From contig CM055099.1 in the NCBI GenBank assembly GCA_029204225.1, positions 48,908,141 through 48,972,140 of the forward strand: a DNA stretch of 64,000 nucleotides, given 5' to 3'. Of this stretch, positions 23,468 to 35,500 are shown piece by piece (the stretch's first letter is position 1; the number at the start of each line of letters is the position of its first letter). The position numbers and the translations under genes are program-made. The notes under the pieces are model-generated. The model made no database searches and was not told where the DNA came from. It saw nothing but the letters and a program-made list of their open reading frames with translations. Source of the stretch: Diphasiastrum complanatum (taxonomy: Eukaryota > Streptophyta > Lycopodiopsida > Lycopodiales > Lycopodiaceae).

Positions 23468-24462
23468 CTTGCTTCTTTTACTTGATGCCGTGATACTTCA
23501 AGTATTCGTTCTTGAAGTAAGTGAAGGTGCAACAGAATGTTAATAAAATTAGAAAAGAGCTTACCATTAAAATGTCATTTATTTCTAGTAATAAATCCAT
23601 CTTGAACACTCAGAACGAAGCTTATGAGCAGGACAAAACGTTGAGCATATATCAGGCCATAGAATGACAAATATATTTTTTCTGATCTGAAACATTCTCA
23701 GAAAAGAATATTTCAATTTTTCTGAAGTTAGGAAAACTCGTGTTGGATCTAAAGCTCAAAGCTGTTGGTTCGGTGGAAGACTAGCTTCGGGAATATGCTC
23801 AATCAAGCAAAAGGCATCTGCAATTCTATAAGCAAACCAGGAGACGAAATGTTCTTTTACATGCTGAAAACCATTTTTGGAGCATGTTGCTGCCACGCTA
23901 TCTGCTACAGGATCCAGCTGCCTTCTTCAGACAATTTCACAACAGGAGTTCTCTATAATTGTTACAAATTTTCCCTCAAACTTAGTGTCAAGCCAATACC
24001 CAGTATCAAACAGTAGAAAGGTTAATGACATACCAGAGTGATCAGGCTTCAAATTTAAAGAGCAGAACATGATTCTGAACATACATACTTCTTACTAACT
24101 AGAAATTTCAAAGCAAAACAGATGTGCATTTGTGGGCTGATTTTATTTGTTACAGCAATTTTGAGGCAATGTAAAATTTAGATACATTGATGGTTGATAG
24201 ATAGACTGCACAATGAGCTCTCCCAAATGGATCATGGCAGGAAGAATTAGCTCTAAGATCCATCTTTTGTGTATGTGTCCTGACATTTTAACCATTCCAT
24301 CAATCCTGCATAATTTATATGTAATGGATAGTTTGGGCTTTTTCTGCCCATGTTTTAGACTCCTTGGAAAGCACAATGGCCAGCACTCCTGCTGCTACCT
24401 GGCCTTTTCCTTTTTTCCAAATGCAAATATTGTTTTACTAATGGTCATGTGAAAAAACTACA
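23468..24462. other. Downstream of the kinase gene
   Basis: 3' flank and intergenic DNA. AATAAAA-type sequence near 23540 could serve in polyadenylation. No gene was recognised. Confidence 0.35.
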
Positions 24463-24464
24463 CA

Positions 24465-24601
24465 ATGGAAGGATCTCAGGCATATGACATTCTGCTTATT
24501 GGTAAGGATCACACGCTCGGCCTTGAGAGGGCCGAGAGCCTCTGATTACTTACCAAGTAGAATGGCGTACTAGGAAATGTCATCTACATGGCTCCTTCCA
24601 T
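24465..24601. mobile_element. 137-bp foldback element (MITE-like or hairpin precursor)
   Basis: The segment folds on itself over nearly its whole length. TGGAAGGA at the left end pairs with TCCTTCCA at the right end; ATGACATTCTGCTTA pairs with the AAGTAGAATG and AATGTCAT blocks; and the centre GCTCGGCC/GGCCGAGAGC surrounds a 5-6 nt loop. Pairing is imperfect but spans about 65 nt per arm. It has no coding capacity. It could be a MITE or a small-RNA precursor. Confidence 0.7.
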
Positions 24602-24720
24602 AATAGGTAATGCCAAGTGCTCAGGTTTCCTTTGTATTTTGGAGGCACCTCCCCTCAAACAATATTCATGTGAATTTTAGAGCTAGAATTTTAGGTGATC
24701 ATTCTTCTCATAATCAGCCA

Positions 24721-25200
24721 ATCAAATGTTGACACATAGCACGTAAGTTTTCGAGTGGAATGTGAATGTGGAAAGCCAATGATCTATGTGGCAGCTTGTC
24801 ATTGGCTGTCCACAAGCACATTCCACCAAACAACAAAACAGTGGCATTACGTAAGGGAAGGCCCTCTTCCTCTCGGGCATTCCGCATGCTCGGGCACACA
24901 GCCTCGGGCAGTGCCCCCCCCCCCCCCCCCCCCAACGGTATAGCGATCTCAATCTCACTGATGACATTAAGGTATAAATGTTTTCACATTTTGTGAAATT
25001 TTTTATTTTTCTATGTTTTTTACAAATTTTTTTGAGACAAGATGTGCTTGTGAATAGCCAATGATGGGCTGCCACATAGCACATGCACAATTTGATTGGT
25101 TGCCACATAACGCATTTACATTTCGGCAAAATGTGCATGTGCTATGTGGCAACCTGTCATTGGCTATCCACATGCACATTCCATCAAAATTTTGATGTGC
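24721..25200. repeat. Nested direct and inverted 50-bp repeats
   Basis: A motif of about 50 bp, core CTATGTGGCAGC-TGTCATTGGCT followed by CCACA-GCACATTCCA, occurs at about 24782-24828 (+), about 25040-25087 (inverted) and about 25134-25185 (+). The alternating orientation suggests terminal-inverted-repeat elements inserted in each other. A 20-bp run of C lies between the copies. Confidence 0.65.
24914..24933. repeat. Poly(C) run of 20
   Basis: An uninterrupted homopolymer of C on the plus strand, within an otherwise GC-rich patch (24860-24945). It is a likely place for sequencing length error. Confidence 0.95.
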
Positions 25201-25569
25201 TCGGTGCCAAATCTTTTATTGGCTGTCTACTTGAGAATTGTGATAAGAAGGCTGACAAAAAAATTTGGTTCTAAAGTTACATGACCATTCTGTTTCTAGA
25301 GGTGCCTTTAGAATACTTAATGCTAGGTGCTCAGGTTTGCTTTGTATTTTGAAAGCACTTCCAAGAGTGGAATATGCATTCAACTTTCTCTTTTCTCTGG
25401 AATCTAACATTATCTCTCTAGAATGTGCATTCTCTCTCTACCTGATGCATGTTCTCTCTCCGGAATGTGTGTTCTCTCTCCACCTTCTCACTTTGCATTA
25501 CGTCGTGGAAGGCTTGTGGGCCTCGGGCCTTCCGTGCACGTCGGGGCCCTGCCATACAAAGAAAAGTTG

Positions 25570-27110
25570 AAGAACTTTTGAAACTTCAGAGAAAATTGAT
25601 TGCATTAAGCATTAGTTATTTAATAAGGGAAGAGTGATAAGTAAGAATAGTAATTTGTTGAAGTGAAAAAGTCTTTTATAAATTATGAAGTGTTAGAAAG
25701 AAATTAAACCATCCAAATTTGTAAAAGGCTTTATGAAGCTCGATTTTATATAAGACTTATAATGTTTATTTATTTGGACATCATTTTCCTAGCAAGAACA
25801 CAACATGCATGGTCTTTCATAAAGGAGTGAATTTGAAGAGGATGGAGAACTTACCCATCAAATTTGCATGTTGGTCTCTTGAAAGGAGTTAAGTAATCTC
25901 GAGTCTTTGAGAATAGATAGGGTACTATAGGCATGGTAGGTTCAGGAAAAAGTTTTGAACATGAGAGTTTGGATTTTGGGGAAAGAAGTTAGAAGAGATT
26001 GTAATATGGAAACCAATGACATGGTTGTCAAAATTTCATAGAAATGAGATTATTTAGAAAAAAGTAATGAAGCTCTTTGGTTTCCTAAAGGAATTCTTAT
26101 ATTTGCTTTATGAAGAGATTTGAAGGACCATGTAACTCCTTTTTGAGACATGTAAGATAATAATTATCATGAACATTTTGAAGGAAGTAATTTCTAAAAG
26201 ACTCAAAAGTAGTATTGAAAGTTGTTTATCAAGTTTAAAGGGATTTTTTTGAAAACATGCTTGAAAAGAATTAGAAGAGATTTAAGTATGGAAATTATTC
26301 CTAGAAGTTCAAATAATGAATAAAGTGAAGTTGTTTTATAAAAAAAATTGTATTAGCTTTAGGAAAATATTTTTAGTAAGCATGTATTGAAGTTTGTAGA
26401 GTCGTAAGGAAATCCTAAATTTAAATGAAGTTGAAATGATTTTTAGACATGTTTAAAGAAGATTATGAGGAAAACCAATAAATTTATTGATGGATAAAGG
26501 ATACCTTTAAGTTTTGGAAACAAGTGTATAACATGTAAGAGAATAAGTCAACAATATTCATCTTTGCATGCCTAAAAAAATTATTCTTCCTACTCTTTAA
26601 ACATTGTATACAAGTGAGGTAGAAATACATAAAAACTCACATGCAAAATGCTATATATATTGTTAGAAAAAGATAGTAGTTAGTAGTAGTTCCGGGTTGC
26701 TTATCCTTGCTTTGCCATTCTCGCTTTAGCTTACAAAGACTCAAACTAACAATCTTTAGCCTCCACAGCAAGGGTGAATACAATCACGTGAAACAAGAAG
26801 ATAAGAAACACCAGCCCAAAAGATGGCTTGCCTATGGAACATTTGAATACTATCCAAGAATGTTGAGAAATTCTCTCTTTAGCTCTCCCTGCAGAAGCAC
26901 TAAAATTTTAATAGCTCTCCAATCAGCCGAAAGCCTTCCTTGCCTGCCCATCACCATATTTCAATCCGCTTATCCATCTCCTTCCAAAACAAATACAACT
27001 TGAGATTGAGGAAATTATGTTAAGCATGACTGTCACTTCCAAGAAATGAATCACCTCTTGTTTCTCTCAATCTGGGTTTACAAAAGAAAACTCTCCAAAA
27101 GAGCAGCCAA
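25570..27110. other. AT-rich intergenic, no gene recognised
   Basis: Low-complexity-leaning AT-rich DNA without a supported reading frame. The 98-codon frame at 26707-27003 shows no known motif. Confidence 0.4.

Positions 27111-27113
<3 letters not shown>

Positions 27114-27172
<59 letters not shown>
27114..27172. repeat. (AG)n microsatellite
   Basis: About 29 perfect AG dinucleotide units. Confidence 0.97.
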
Positions 27173-27178
<6 letters not shown>

Positions 27179-27402
27179 TGTAAGTTTGCGAGTAAATTTT
27201 TTGTGAGTTTCTTTTCTGCCATCATCCAACAAAAAGATAGCACATGGTGTACCACCCTTTTTATGCTACTACTTCAATGTTTATTATTAAGAATGTGGTA
27301 CATAGTTAAAGATCCCACTAAGTAAAAAAAATTTCAAATTAATTTTTTTTTTGCAGCACGTCGGAAAAAAAAACAATTTGTTTTTTTTTGTTGGCTGTAC
27401 AA

Positions 27403-27510
27403 AAATTTTCTCATTTCATATAGCACGCCGGCGTGCTATCTTGTTGGCTGCAAAAAATATTTCTCATTTCATAGAACATGCCGGCGTGCTATCTTTAAAG
27501 GCTAAATTTT
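27403..27510. repeat. Tandem pair carrying an 18-bp perfect palindrome
   Basis: Two adjacent units of about 57 bp share TTTCTCATTTCATA and a palindromic core followed by CTATCTT. The first core, 27421-27438 (TAGCACGCCGGCGTGCTA), is a perfect palindrome; the second (near 27475-27491, AACATGCCGGCGTGCT) has lost part of one side. The CG-rich cores stand out in AT-rich DNA. Confidence 0.85.
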
Positions 27511-27529
27511 TTTTTTTCAGCCAAACCCT

Positions 27530-27928
27530 GCATAGGTACCTTATAGACGAAAACCAATATGGTGGCCACACTGTCGGGCTACGCATCCTGCTGATGCTTG
27601 TCCTTCATATCAGCCTATCCTAGCATATATAGTCCAACGATATGAAGAACAACCATCACAATCTGGACATTCTTTGCATTATCATGAATACCCACCAGAA
27701 AATCTAGAACCATTAGCCATACAAGATGGTTATGCCGTTATACAAGGGCCATTGAACAACAGATGTTTCATCTATGGTGAAACCGACCATTTCATGGTTG
27801 ATTGCCCAATCAAGACCAAGTACCACGCCAAGTGTCCCGACTATGTCAGAAAACACAGTTTCAAAGACTGTCCAAGACAACCCAACAAGATCCTACCTAC
27901 CCGACACGTTAGTTATGACTCCCGATAG
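27530..27928 (+). pseudogene. Ty3/gypsy gag scrap with zinc knuckles
   Basis: The plus-strand frame at 27674-27928 ends with two degenerate CCHC knuckles: CFIYGETDHFMVDCP (second Cys changed to Tyr) and CPDYVRKHSFKDCP. It resembles the C-terminal part of a gypsy gag. Flanking pol sequence was not recognised, so this is a short remnant. Confidence 0.5.
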
Positions 27929-29640
27929 GATCCTCACAACATCACAACACGAGCACCATAGCACCCAACAGTTAAACATGCTGCTCACTCGATAAGTTTC
28001 TTACAAACTTCTACATTACCACGCAATTCACCAGCTTCATAATGCAAAAGACATTGATATGACATGAGTCCTTGTAGGAGACAAGCAACATCGATATTCC
28101 GTCATGTGCTACAATGTCCAACCAAGAGCAACCTCCATAGCGAATTGACAGTTTTTCTCCCCTTCTACAACCTCAATTTTTTTTGTCTTTCCACATGTTG
28201 ATAAGATTTCCAATGTGCCAATATACAATAAATCTAAGATTTGGAAATCCAGATAGAGATTTGGTTCTGAATCTCTTGCTCAGAAAGGTACTCAAGACAT
28301 AGTTCCTCACCCATACCTGCATCTCACACTATATCTTACAACTTCTGCTATCAATGATGGTAGATTTCAACCCTGTCTTGTTTTGACAAGGGCATGTCAG
28401 AGTAAGTCTCACTACTCTACAAAACCAATGGCACATTGCAATTGTCAAGGTGAATTATACATGTTGACGAATGACTTTTTGTTTGACAAGTGCTCTACGG
28501 CTTTTACTCTTTGTAGCATTGGTATCTTCCTTGTTTATTTTTTATAATTTTGTGATTTGGTAATTTCTTCTAATTAAATATCTTATTCTAAATTTGTTTT
28601 TAGTTCATCAAGAATAGCCATTGAACAAGAGACATCATGTAGCGTATCTCAAGAATAACTGGCCATTCCTCTATCAATCTTCAAATCACCTTATATAGAG
28701 TTTTGGCCTTGAGTGAATGCATTCATGATCTTGCCCTTCCCTCTTTTGTGTGTGGTTGTAGATTGTAGAGTGGATTAGATTTGCTGTTTTTCTGGAGTGG
28801 ATTAGCTTTATTTTCTTGTTTGTGGATTAATGTGGGAATCATCATTCAAGTGAACTAAATAGGCTAGAAATGTGGTGAAGATCCTACATATTCTTGACAT
28901 TCTAGTTCTTGATGTTCTTGGGATGTCCAAGAATCAAAAGATTGGTTGCTTTCTTGATTCTTGGACTTCTAAAGTGCTGTAGATTAATTCTTGTTTTAGC
29001 TTTGTGGATTAATGCAAGTGTAGCTCAGTTTTAGTAAAGTGGAGGATCTGATTCAGTTTGTTTTTAGAGTAGATAGCTGTAGAATCTATTGAATATTCAT
29101 CTGGGCTGCATTGTGATCTGTAAATGAATGTTCGTGGCTTGCATCTCTGTTTGAATGTGAGTGTTTTCAAGAGAGAATGACCCTGAGTTGTCCTCTGACA
29201 GGCAGGACAAAATTACTACAACGTCAATCCGTCCATTCTGTCCAGTTTGGGCATTCCAATATCAAGAACACATCTAATGAATGCCATGAAGCCTAGTAAC
29301 AGGCAGAAACAGTTTTGAAGAAGAAGCAAAGAAGAAACCAACAGATTCTCTCTGGAGCACGGGATCTATCAACAACATTTAAGTTGTGACTATTCTTAGC
29401 ATAAACAATCCATTAGACTGTTTTAGCATTTAGTAGCCCATTGTAGCGGGAGAGCTGTTCCGCAAATATTCTTGCTCTCTTCTCTGCTCGCGTTCTCTAT
29501 AAGATGTTGAAATATGAATAGCTATTTATACGAAGCAATTAGGTCATCAAATGCGGCTGCCAAAAGCTGATTGCTAATAAGTGATGACAATTGGCTGTAA
29601 ACAGTCTGTCTGCATAAATAAACATAACTATCACTCTACA
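27929..29640. other. Intergenic, probable transposon debris
   Basis: No coding feature is supported. TATA-like and LTR-like stretches around 29400-29530 may be an old LTR, but no paired copy was seen. Confidence 0.3.
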
Positions 29641-29659
29641 TAAATGAACGTAAACTGTT

Positions 29660-29960
29660 ATTAGGAAAAGCGATAGTGTCGCAAAAAAAACGACAGTGTC
29701 GGCTTTCTATGAGAAATGCGACAGTGTCGCAAAATCTCATTTTCTTAATATTTCGGGTAGCCTCACACTTTGCCAAAGTCATTTACTTAACATTTGAGGC
29801 ACTTTGAAGAATGCAAAAAATGTGACTCTGCATTTTTACTGACACTGTATTTTTACTTGCAATTTTTGACAATGTCGCTTTAAGAGAAAATTGACTATAG
29901 CAAAAAGGCGATAGTGTCGGGTTTTGTAGTGAGAGAAAATTCTTGACACTGTTATCAAAC
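29660..29960. repeat. Cluster of GACAGTGTC-type motifs
   Basis: The near-palindrome GACAGTGTCG or close variants (GATAGTGTCG, GACAATGTCG, GACACTGT) occurs about seven times in 300 bp, at roughly 29669, 29692, 29719, 29840, 29868, 29905 and 29944. Spacing is irregular. The function is unknown; it could belong to an old LTR. Confidence 0.7.
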
Positions 29961-30079
29961 TCCGTGTATTTCTGCAGACTATGTAAAAATAATTGTAATT
30001 TTGCAGACTGTGTACAACATGGGAAAATCCACATAACTAGATAAACAGTTGAATGAAGATTAAAAACCGATTAGCTGAT

Positions 30080-31364
30080 TAGTAGGAAGGAGAATAATGC
30101 AACAATTAGCAATAACACAAGCATCTAATTTGAGCAATTTCCCTTGTCTTTTACCTTTTGCAATCAAGATATCCTTTCTTTTGATCATACAAGCATCTCC
30201 ATCAAAGTCAACTTTGAGGCCTCTTTACTTAGCAATTGACTCACACTAAGTAAATTCTTGGTAATAGATGGAATGAACAAAACATCCTCTAAATGAACAT
30301 TTCTATTTGTAGAGAGAAAAATAGGAATTGTGCCAATCCCTTTGATTGGACACTCACCATCATTGGCCGTGTAGATCACCCTCTTGTCATTTCCATATGC
30401 CAACAAAGAAGTGAAGTACTCTTTGTGAAAAGTCATGTGTGAACTTTCTCCACTATCAATCCACCATGGATCTAAATCTCCATCATTAGCAAGCATACAT
30501 GAAAACATCACAAAAGCATCATCATATGCATTTTGAACATTCAAACCATCCTCATCAAGATTAAGATTACCTTGCTTGTCTCCTTGATCTCTCTTCTTCT
30601 TGTAGCAAAGTTTCCTTTCATGCCACAATAGAAGCACTTGAGCTTTGATCTATATTTCTTTTTTTCATTTGAAGAAACCTCCCCTTGATCTTGCCCTTTA
30701 GACCACTTACTTTTGCTTTGGCCCTTGAATTTGCCCTTGATGAACATAGCCTCCTCTCCAACTTGGGATGTTGATGAAGATCCACCTCTTGCTCGAAGCC
30801 TATATTCTTCATTGATCAAGATCTCTTGAAGATCAATCAAACTTGGCAAAGTTCTTTGAATGGCAAGACTTTGTACAATGTTAGCATGAGCATCCAACAA
30901 TCCATTAAGAATAACTTGAACAAGCTCTCCTTCCTTAATGTTCTCATCAATGCAAGCTAACTCATCTTCAAAGCTTTCACTCTCAAAACAACAGTATTTG
31001 GGCTTTCTTCACTCTTTTGCAAACAAAAAAATTTTTTCCTTCTTAGAGTCAACACTTTAGAAGTAGACTTGGATTCATAAAGCTTCTTCAATGAATCCCA
31101 AACATCGTTTGATGAAGTACACTTACCAACTTCCTTGAGAAGTTCATTGGTAACATTCATCTTGATCATGTGTAGAGCCCTTTTGGCCCTCTTGTCATAC
31201 CTCATTTGATCTTGTTGTGTTGCCGGCCTCTCCTCCAAACCTACAACAATATCCAAAATATCATTCATCTCAATAAGTGATTCCATCCTCACTTTCCACA
31301 ATGCATAGTTACTTGAGGTAAGCCTATCATTGGCTTCCAACATCAGTCCACTTGATGTAGCCAT
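30080..31364 (-). pseudogene. Ty1/copia gag-protease fragment
   Basis: From 31364 down: a UBN2/DUF4219-type gag start (MATSSGLMLEANDRLTSSNY, then WKVRMESLIEM), an intermediate gag segment (30900-30541) with a zinc knuckle missing its His and last Cys (CFYCGMKGNFATRRR), a protease site WWIDSGESSHMT (normally DSGA/DSGT) and the post-protease GIGTIP and NLLSVSQLL. A frameshift near 30190 is followed by further pre-integrase sequence to about 30080, where homology ends. Integrase, reverse transcriptase and RNase H are absent. The gag start is closely similar to that at 59838-60110. Confidence 0.8.
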
Positions 31365-31745
31365 GTAGCAATGACATGATCCTCTCTTTCAACCTGTTCC
31401 AATGCACAAAGCACTCTTTTGAACAACAACAAATGTTTTCAAAAAGAAATCACAAAGACATGGGACTTCTCAATTCTCTTCTAGCACTTATACCAAGCAA
31501 ATCAACAAATAGAATAGTGAAATCTTGATCAACCTACGATCTATCCTTAATATAATTACTCTTGGCACTTCTTAAAATTGACACACACTCAAATGAAGTT
31601 CAGTAACCTCGCAATATAGAGATCCAATCAAAATTAGGGCTTTGACAAAATCACAAAAATTGATTATTTCAATTTCTACATGCAATTGCCTAAATCTTGA
31701 TATGCAATCTTGTAGCCACCACTTAGGCTTTTTCAATGCTCTAAA
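31365..31745 (-). other. Leader of the copia fragment
   Basis: Sequence upstream of gag that matches 60111-60500 over several hundred bases (for example both contain AATAGTGA-ATCTTGATCAACCTA). The match stops near 31745, before any primer-binding site or LTR, so the element is truncated at its 5' end. Confidence 0.65.
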
Positions 31746-31749
31746 AATC

Positions 31750-32094
31750 TGCCAAATCTTGTAAGTATGTAACTAAGATATTCTTCAAAATTCTAAATCT
31801 ACATATTTAAATAATAATTATTCATTGTTACAAATTGCATAAATTATATTTTTGTAATTTTTGGTGATTTGAATACAAATTTTTTTAGAATACTCATCTC
31901 AAATTCAAAACATTTGCAAAATGTAACATTTTAAAAATAATCAATTAATTTTAAAATTTAAGATTCAAAATCAAGACGAATTATCAGAAAATTGTAAAAG
32001 CTTGTAAAAAACGGGTCTCTTCGCCAGTTCCTCTTTCAAAAGATTTTGTGTTCTACTAACTTCTATCCATCCGAGATTAGTCGTGGGCATGACA
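31750..32094 (-). repeat. Probable chromovirus 3' LTR, left end not defined
   Basis: The right edge (32094, reading TGTCATGCCC on the minus strand) directly follows the polypurine tract. The other end could not be located because no second LTR is visible. Confidence 0.4.
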
Positions 32095-32440
32095 TTCTTC
32101 CTCCCTTATTCAAGTTCTGACCTCAAAACTTAAAGCTACCTTCTTGTTCCCAAGAATCATCATCGTTTGTGCGACCCTTCCATCGAACCAGATGCTCAAT
32201 AGCTATACGATTTCTCAATCGTCTAGTTTTCGAGTCCAAGATCTTTTCATGTTCAAGTCGAGTCACACCCGATGATTCATCCAATAGGTCCGATTGGTCT
32301 CGAGAACCAAGATGTTCTATAGACTCTTGTTGAGTCGACTTACGTGAAAAATCAGATGCACTTGTGTTCCTCCAGGAGGTCCAATTGGTTTCAGACTTAC
32401 CCAACCAACTTATGATGCCTCTATAAGAATTGTAATCCAC
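32095..32440 (-). pseudogene. Chromodomain gypsy (chromovirus) integrase tail
   Basis: The C-terminal frame reads ILDSKTRRLRNRIAIEHLVR, then WKGRTNDDDSWEQE, a clear chromodomain as found at the end of chromovirus integrases, where it guides insertion into marked chromatin. It is followed by a purine-rich tract (AAGGGAGGAAGAA on the minus strand) and then TGTCATGCCCACGAC, a probable 3' LTR start at 32094. The upstream part of the polyprotein is missing; a SINE lies just beyond the 5' edge. Confidence 0.75.
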
Positions 32441-32461
32441 AAAACTCCATTACACAAAGTG

Positions 32462-32549
32462 ACCCAAAAAAGGGGTTGGCCTAGTTGGTTAGCTTGGCAT
32501 CCAAAGTTTTTTTGGTCCCAAGTTCAAGCCTCCCTTGGAAACCAAGAAG
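32462..32549 (+). mobile_element. Short tRNA-derived SINE with 14-bp target duplications
   Basis: The 88-bp body has a perfect RNA polymerase III A box (TGGCCTAGTTGG, 32477-32488) and a near-consensus B box (AGTTCAAGCCT, 32521-32531), spaced as in tRNA genes. It is flanked by perfect duplications of CATTACACAAAGTG at 32448-32461 and 32550-32563, the signature of LINE-mediated retroposition. It is unusually short and has no A-rich tail; the CCCAAAAAAGG stretch is at its 5' side. Confidence 0.88.
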
Positions 32550-32563
32550 CATTACACAAAGTG

Positions 32564-35500
32564 TCATTCAAAAGTTAGGATCCAATCTAGAATGTGTCTA
32601 GATTCTAGATTTAGAATAACTTAAGATTCACTAGAACTTCTTTACAAGAAGTCACTTACTTTTGGCTTACCTTAACTATCCAACTCCAATTGAGTTTCCG
32701 GGATAGCGTCCTATTTTCTTTCAATTGAGAAAAGATGAAAGCCAAAGTTCATGTGTATCCTATGCACAAAAACCCCTTTTAAATGAATCCAAAAACTAAC
32801 TCATAATGGTTTGTGACTTATAAGCAATACATTTTAACAAAAATATCCATAAGGTTATATTGTTGATTCATCAGAAAAAAGGAATTATTGAATATTCAAG
32901 TAAGAAGAAAGGTATATTAGAAAACAATTTTATTAACCATTCATGTGACATCGTCCAAGGTCAACAATAAAAATTACCTTTCAAGGAATCACATGAAATA
33001 AGGTTAAATAAAATTAAGAAGTTGACGAATATATTCTTAGTATAAAGAAATAGCTTGTAGGATTTTTGGTTTTGTAAATTTGAGATATCCATAAGGGGTC
33101 ATGACCGATACCTCGAAATTTTCGACAAAACACTCTCTTGTGACATTAACATTCAGCATCTTGTGGTTATTCAATGGTCAACTAGATCTATTTATTTTTA
33201 GGTGTCCCATACCACATGTTTTTCCTCCATAAAAACCATCCACTTTTTGATCTAATCTTCTAAAATTCAATTTTTGGAACTACTCATATAGCTTTTGAGC
33301 AAATCGGTACTAGGTGAAGTTCTTAGGAATTGACACAGATTCCAACTTCATAGTACAAATTTCACCATATTTTTTTTTCACTTTTTCTTAATCTTTTCTG
33401 TCACTGAAAGGATTGTAGGTCTCAACCTAACATATGACCCCTGAAACTGGCTGCTCAGAGCCAACGGACAGAGCGACATCACAGAGTAGGGAGAAACGTG
33501 TTTTGGGGAGTTTTCATTACCATTCCATCGAGCGGAGTGTAGGTGACCAAGTGATGGGCTACATTTCCATTTGGGTACCGTAAGGCCAAATTTGGGCAAT
33601 TTTTGGTTGGTGAAACCTGTTACAGGGTGGTAAAATGAGGCATAATCATGTCTAAGTCATTATTGTTTACTTCTGATAGGGTAACGGGGTGCTTGGAAGT
33701 GGTAAATGCAGATAATGAAATTGTGTGGAGAAAGCTAGTATTGGTGACGGAAGTGTGGCGACGTAACTACTCATCATTGGCGGCAATTTTGAGAGGGCAA
33801 GCAATCACAGGTGAGAGGTAGGCATGGTATGCCAATTACCGGTGGAAAACTCTCGTGATTGGGTTCAACTCTTGGGGTTCGAACCAACCAACGTCAAGTG
33901 GCATTTTGGAGGAACACTGTAATAGGTATGATCGGGAGTGGCATTGTTGAGTCAAGTGATAGCTGCATTAACACACACATCTGTAGCTTGAAAATTTCTT
34001 GTTTGGAGAGAAATATGGGCTAGCTTGGAGGTACACACATATTTGCGGTCACAGGTGATAGACTTGCGACATGGTGCCAGTTGGAGCCATTGGACAAGAT
34101 ATTGGACTTGCATTAGATGAAGTTGTGTGTAGGACATGTAGAGGATGAAGAACGGGTCAATGATCACTCTTTGGATGCTCTTGGAGAGTAGTAAGTATGA
34201 TGATTTTGCATTTTTGCAGTTGGCAAGTAAATTTTGATCAAGACATTGTAACTGTAGAGCAGTGTATCATGTTTGTCATCGAAGAGATAGATTTCAACTG
34301 CCTACTGGGTAAGTCAAGTCAATTTGTCGTATCAGTATTACATTAGGGATGTAGATTTCAGTGATGACAGGGGGCTGATCATTCAGTTTGGTCCATGGAA
34401 GATCTCACAGGTTCACTTGGAGGGATATTGGCATGTCACATCATGTGAGGGACTTGATGCTGGCTTTGGAGTTCACTTATCAGTGTATTCTCAAGGAATG
34501 GTTTGGAATCATTCATAAGAGTAGCTTGGAGCTAGCTTGGGAGAATACAAGTGGGCACTACAGGGTAGATGCTCAGATCTTTGAGATCGGTGATGGCATT
34601 GGGATACTTGATAGGGATGGACTGTAGGATGACACGGGATGATCATCAGGGGGGCAGCTATCTCATATTCGACTTGAGTCATTGGACAAGACTTACAGAG
34701 GCAATTCATGATGGAATCAGAGGACGCTGATGGTGAGGAATTCATGATGAGAAAGTCACTCAAAGCAATATACCTCAGTACGGTCAGGGATGCATTAGTC
34801 TTGGGATCTCATGAGTGGCAACTCATGGATGAGCTTGTGTTGGCATGGTGTCGAGTGGCACATAGCCAGGGAGAGCGAGCACTAGGAGCTAGGAGGAGCA
34901 GGTGATGCTTCAGTGATTGGCTTGGATAGCAGGATGATGACCTAGGGATGGGTCAAGCCTACTTGGAGGTAGGTGGCATGGAGTATACTAGTGGTGGTAC
35001 ATATCTTGAGGGCATGGATTGCATTATGGGATGATGTGGATCCAGCATGCCCATGGTTGTGAACTACTGCATGGCTATATGCACAGTTGTCTCCAGGTTG
35101 GTGTCACATGTTGTGCTGAGATAGGCACTTTGGTGGGAGGCCTATGTACTAGTCAAATTAGAGCTGGCAACGTCAAACATGGGAAGTTAAACCTACATGG
35201 GATGTAGGACAGGCAAATCATCATCATTATCTATGGGAAATGGGTGAGCTACTCTGGTATAGCCTACGGTGAGATTTGTATACATTCATTCATTGAGTCT
35301 TTGGTAGACTCTTGTGCTTGGAGCATGAAAAATGGATGCGAATCAACTTTTAAGACCTATTGGATAGATGTATATGCTTGGATGTGAGGGCATCTTGGTT
35401 ACAGGTCCGAGCCATAGTTAAGGACATGATTTGGTGATCAATGGTGTAACAACGGATCTACAGGTGACAGGTGCTAGCACGATAGGATACCACAGTTTGC

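Noticed and set aside
24755-24996. Proline-rich plus-strand and Gly-rich minus-strand frames
   Set aside because: The Pro/Gly runs come from the poly(C) homopolymer; nothing else in the frames looks coding.
27020-27255. Two overlapping frames with Ser-Leu repeats
   Set aside because: They arise from the AG microsatellite at 27114-27172.
33865-33890. tRNA gene or SINE suggested by GGGGTTCGAACCAACC
   Set aside because: The B-box-like palindrome has no A box or acceptor stem at a suitable distance on either strand, and no target duplications.
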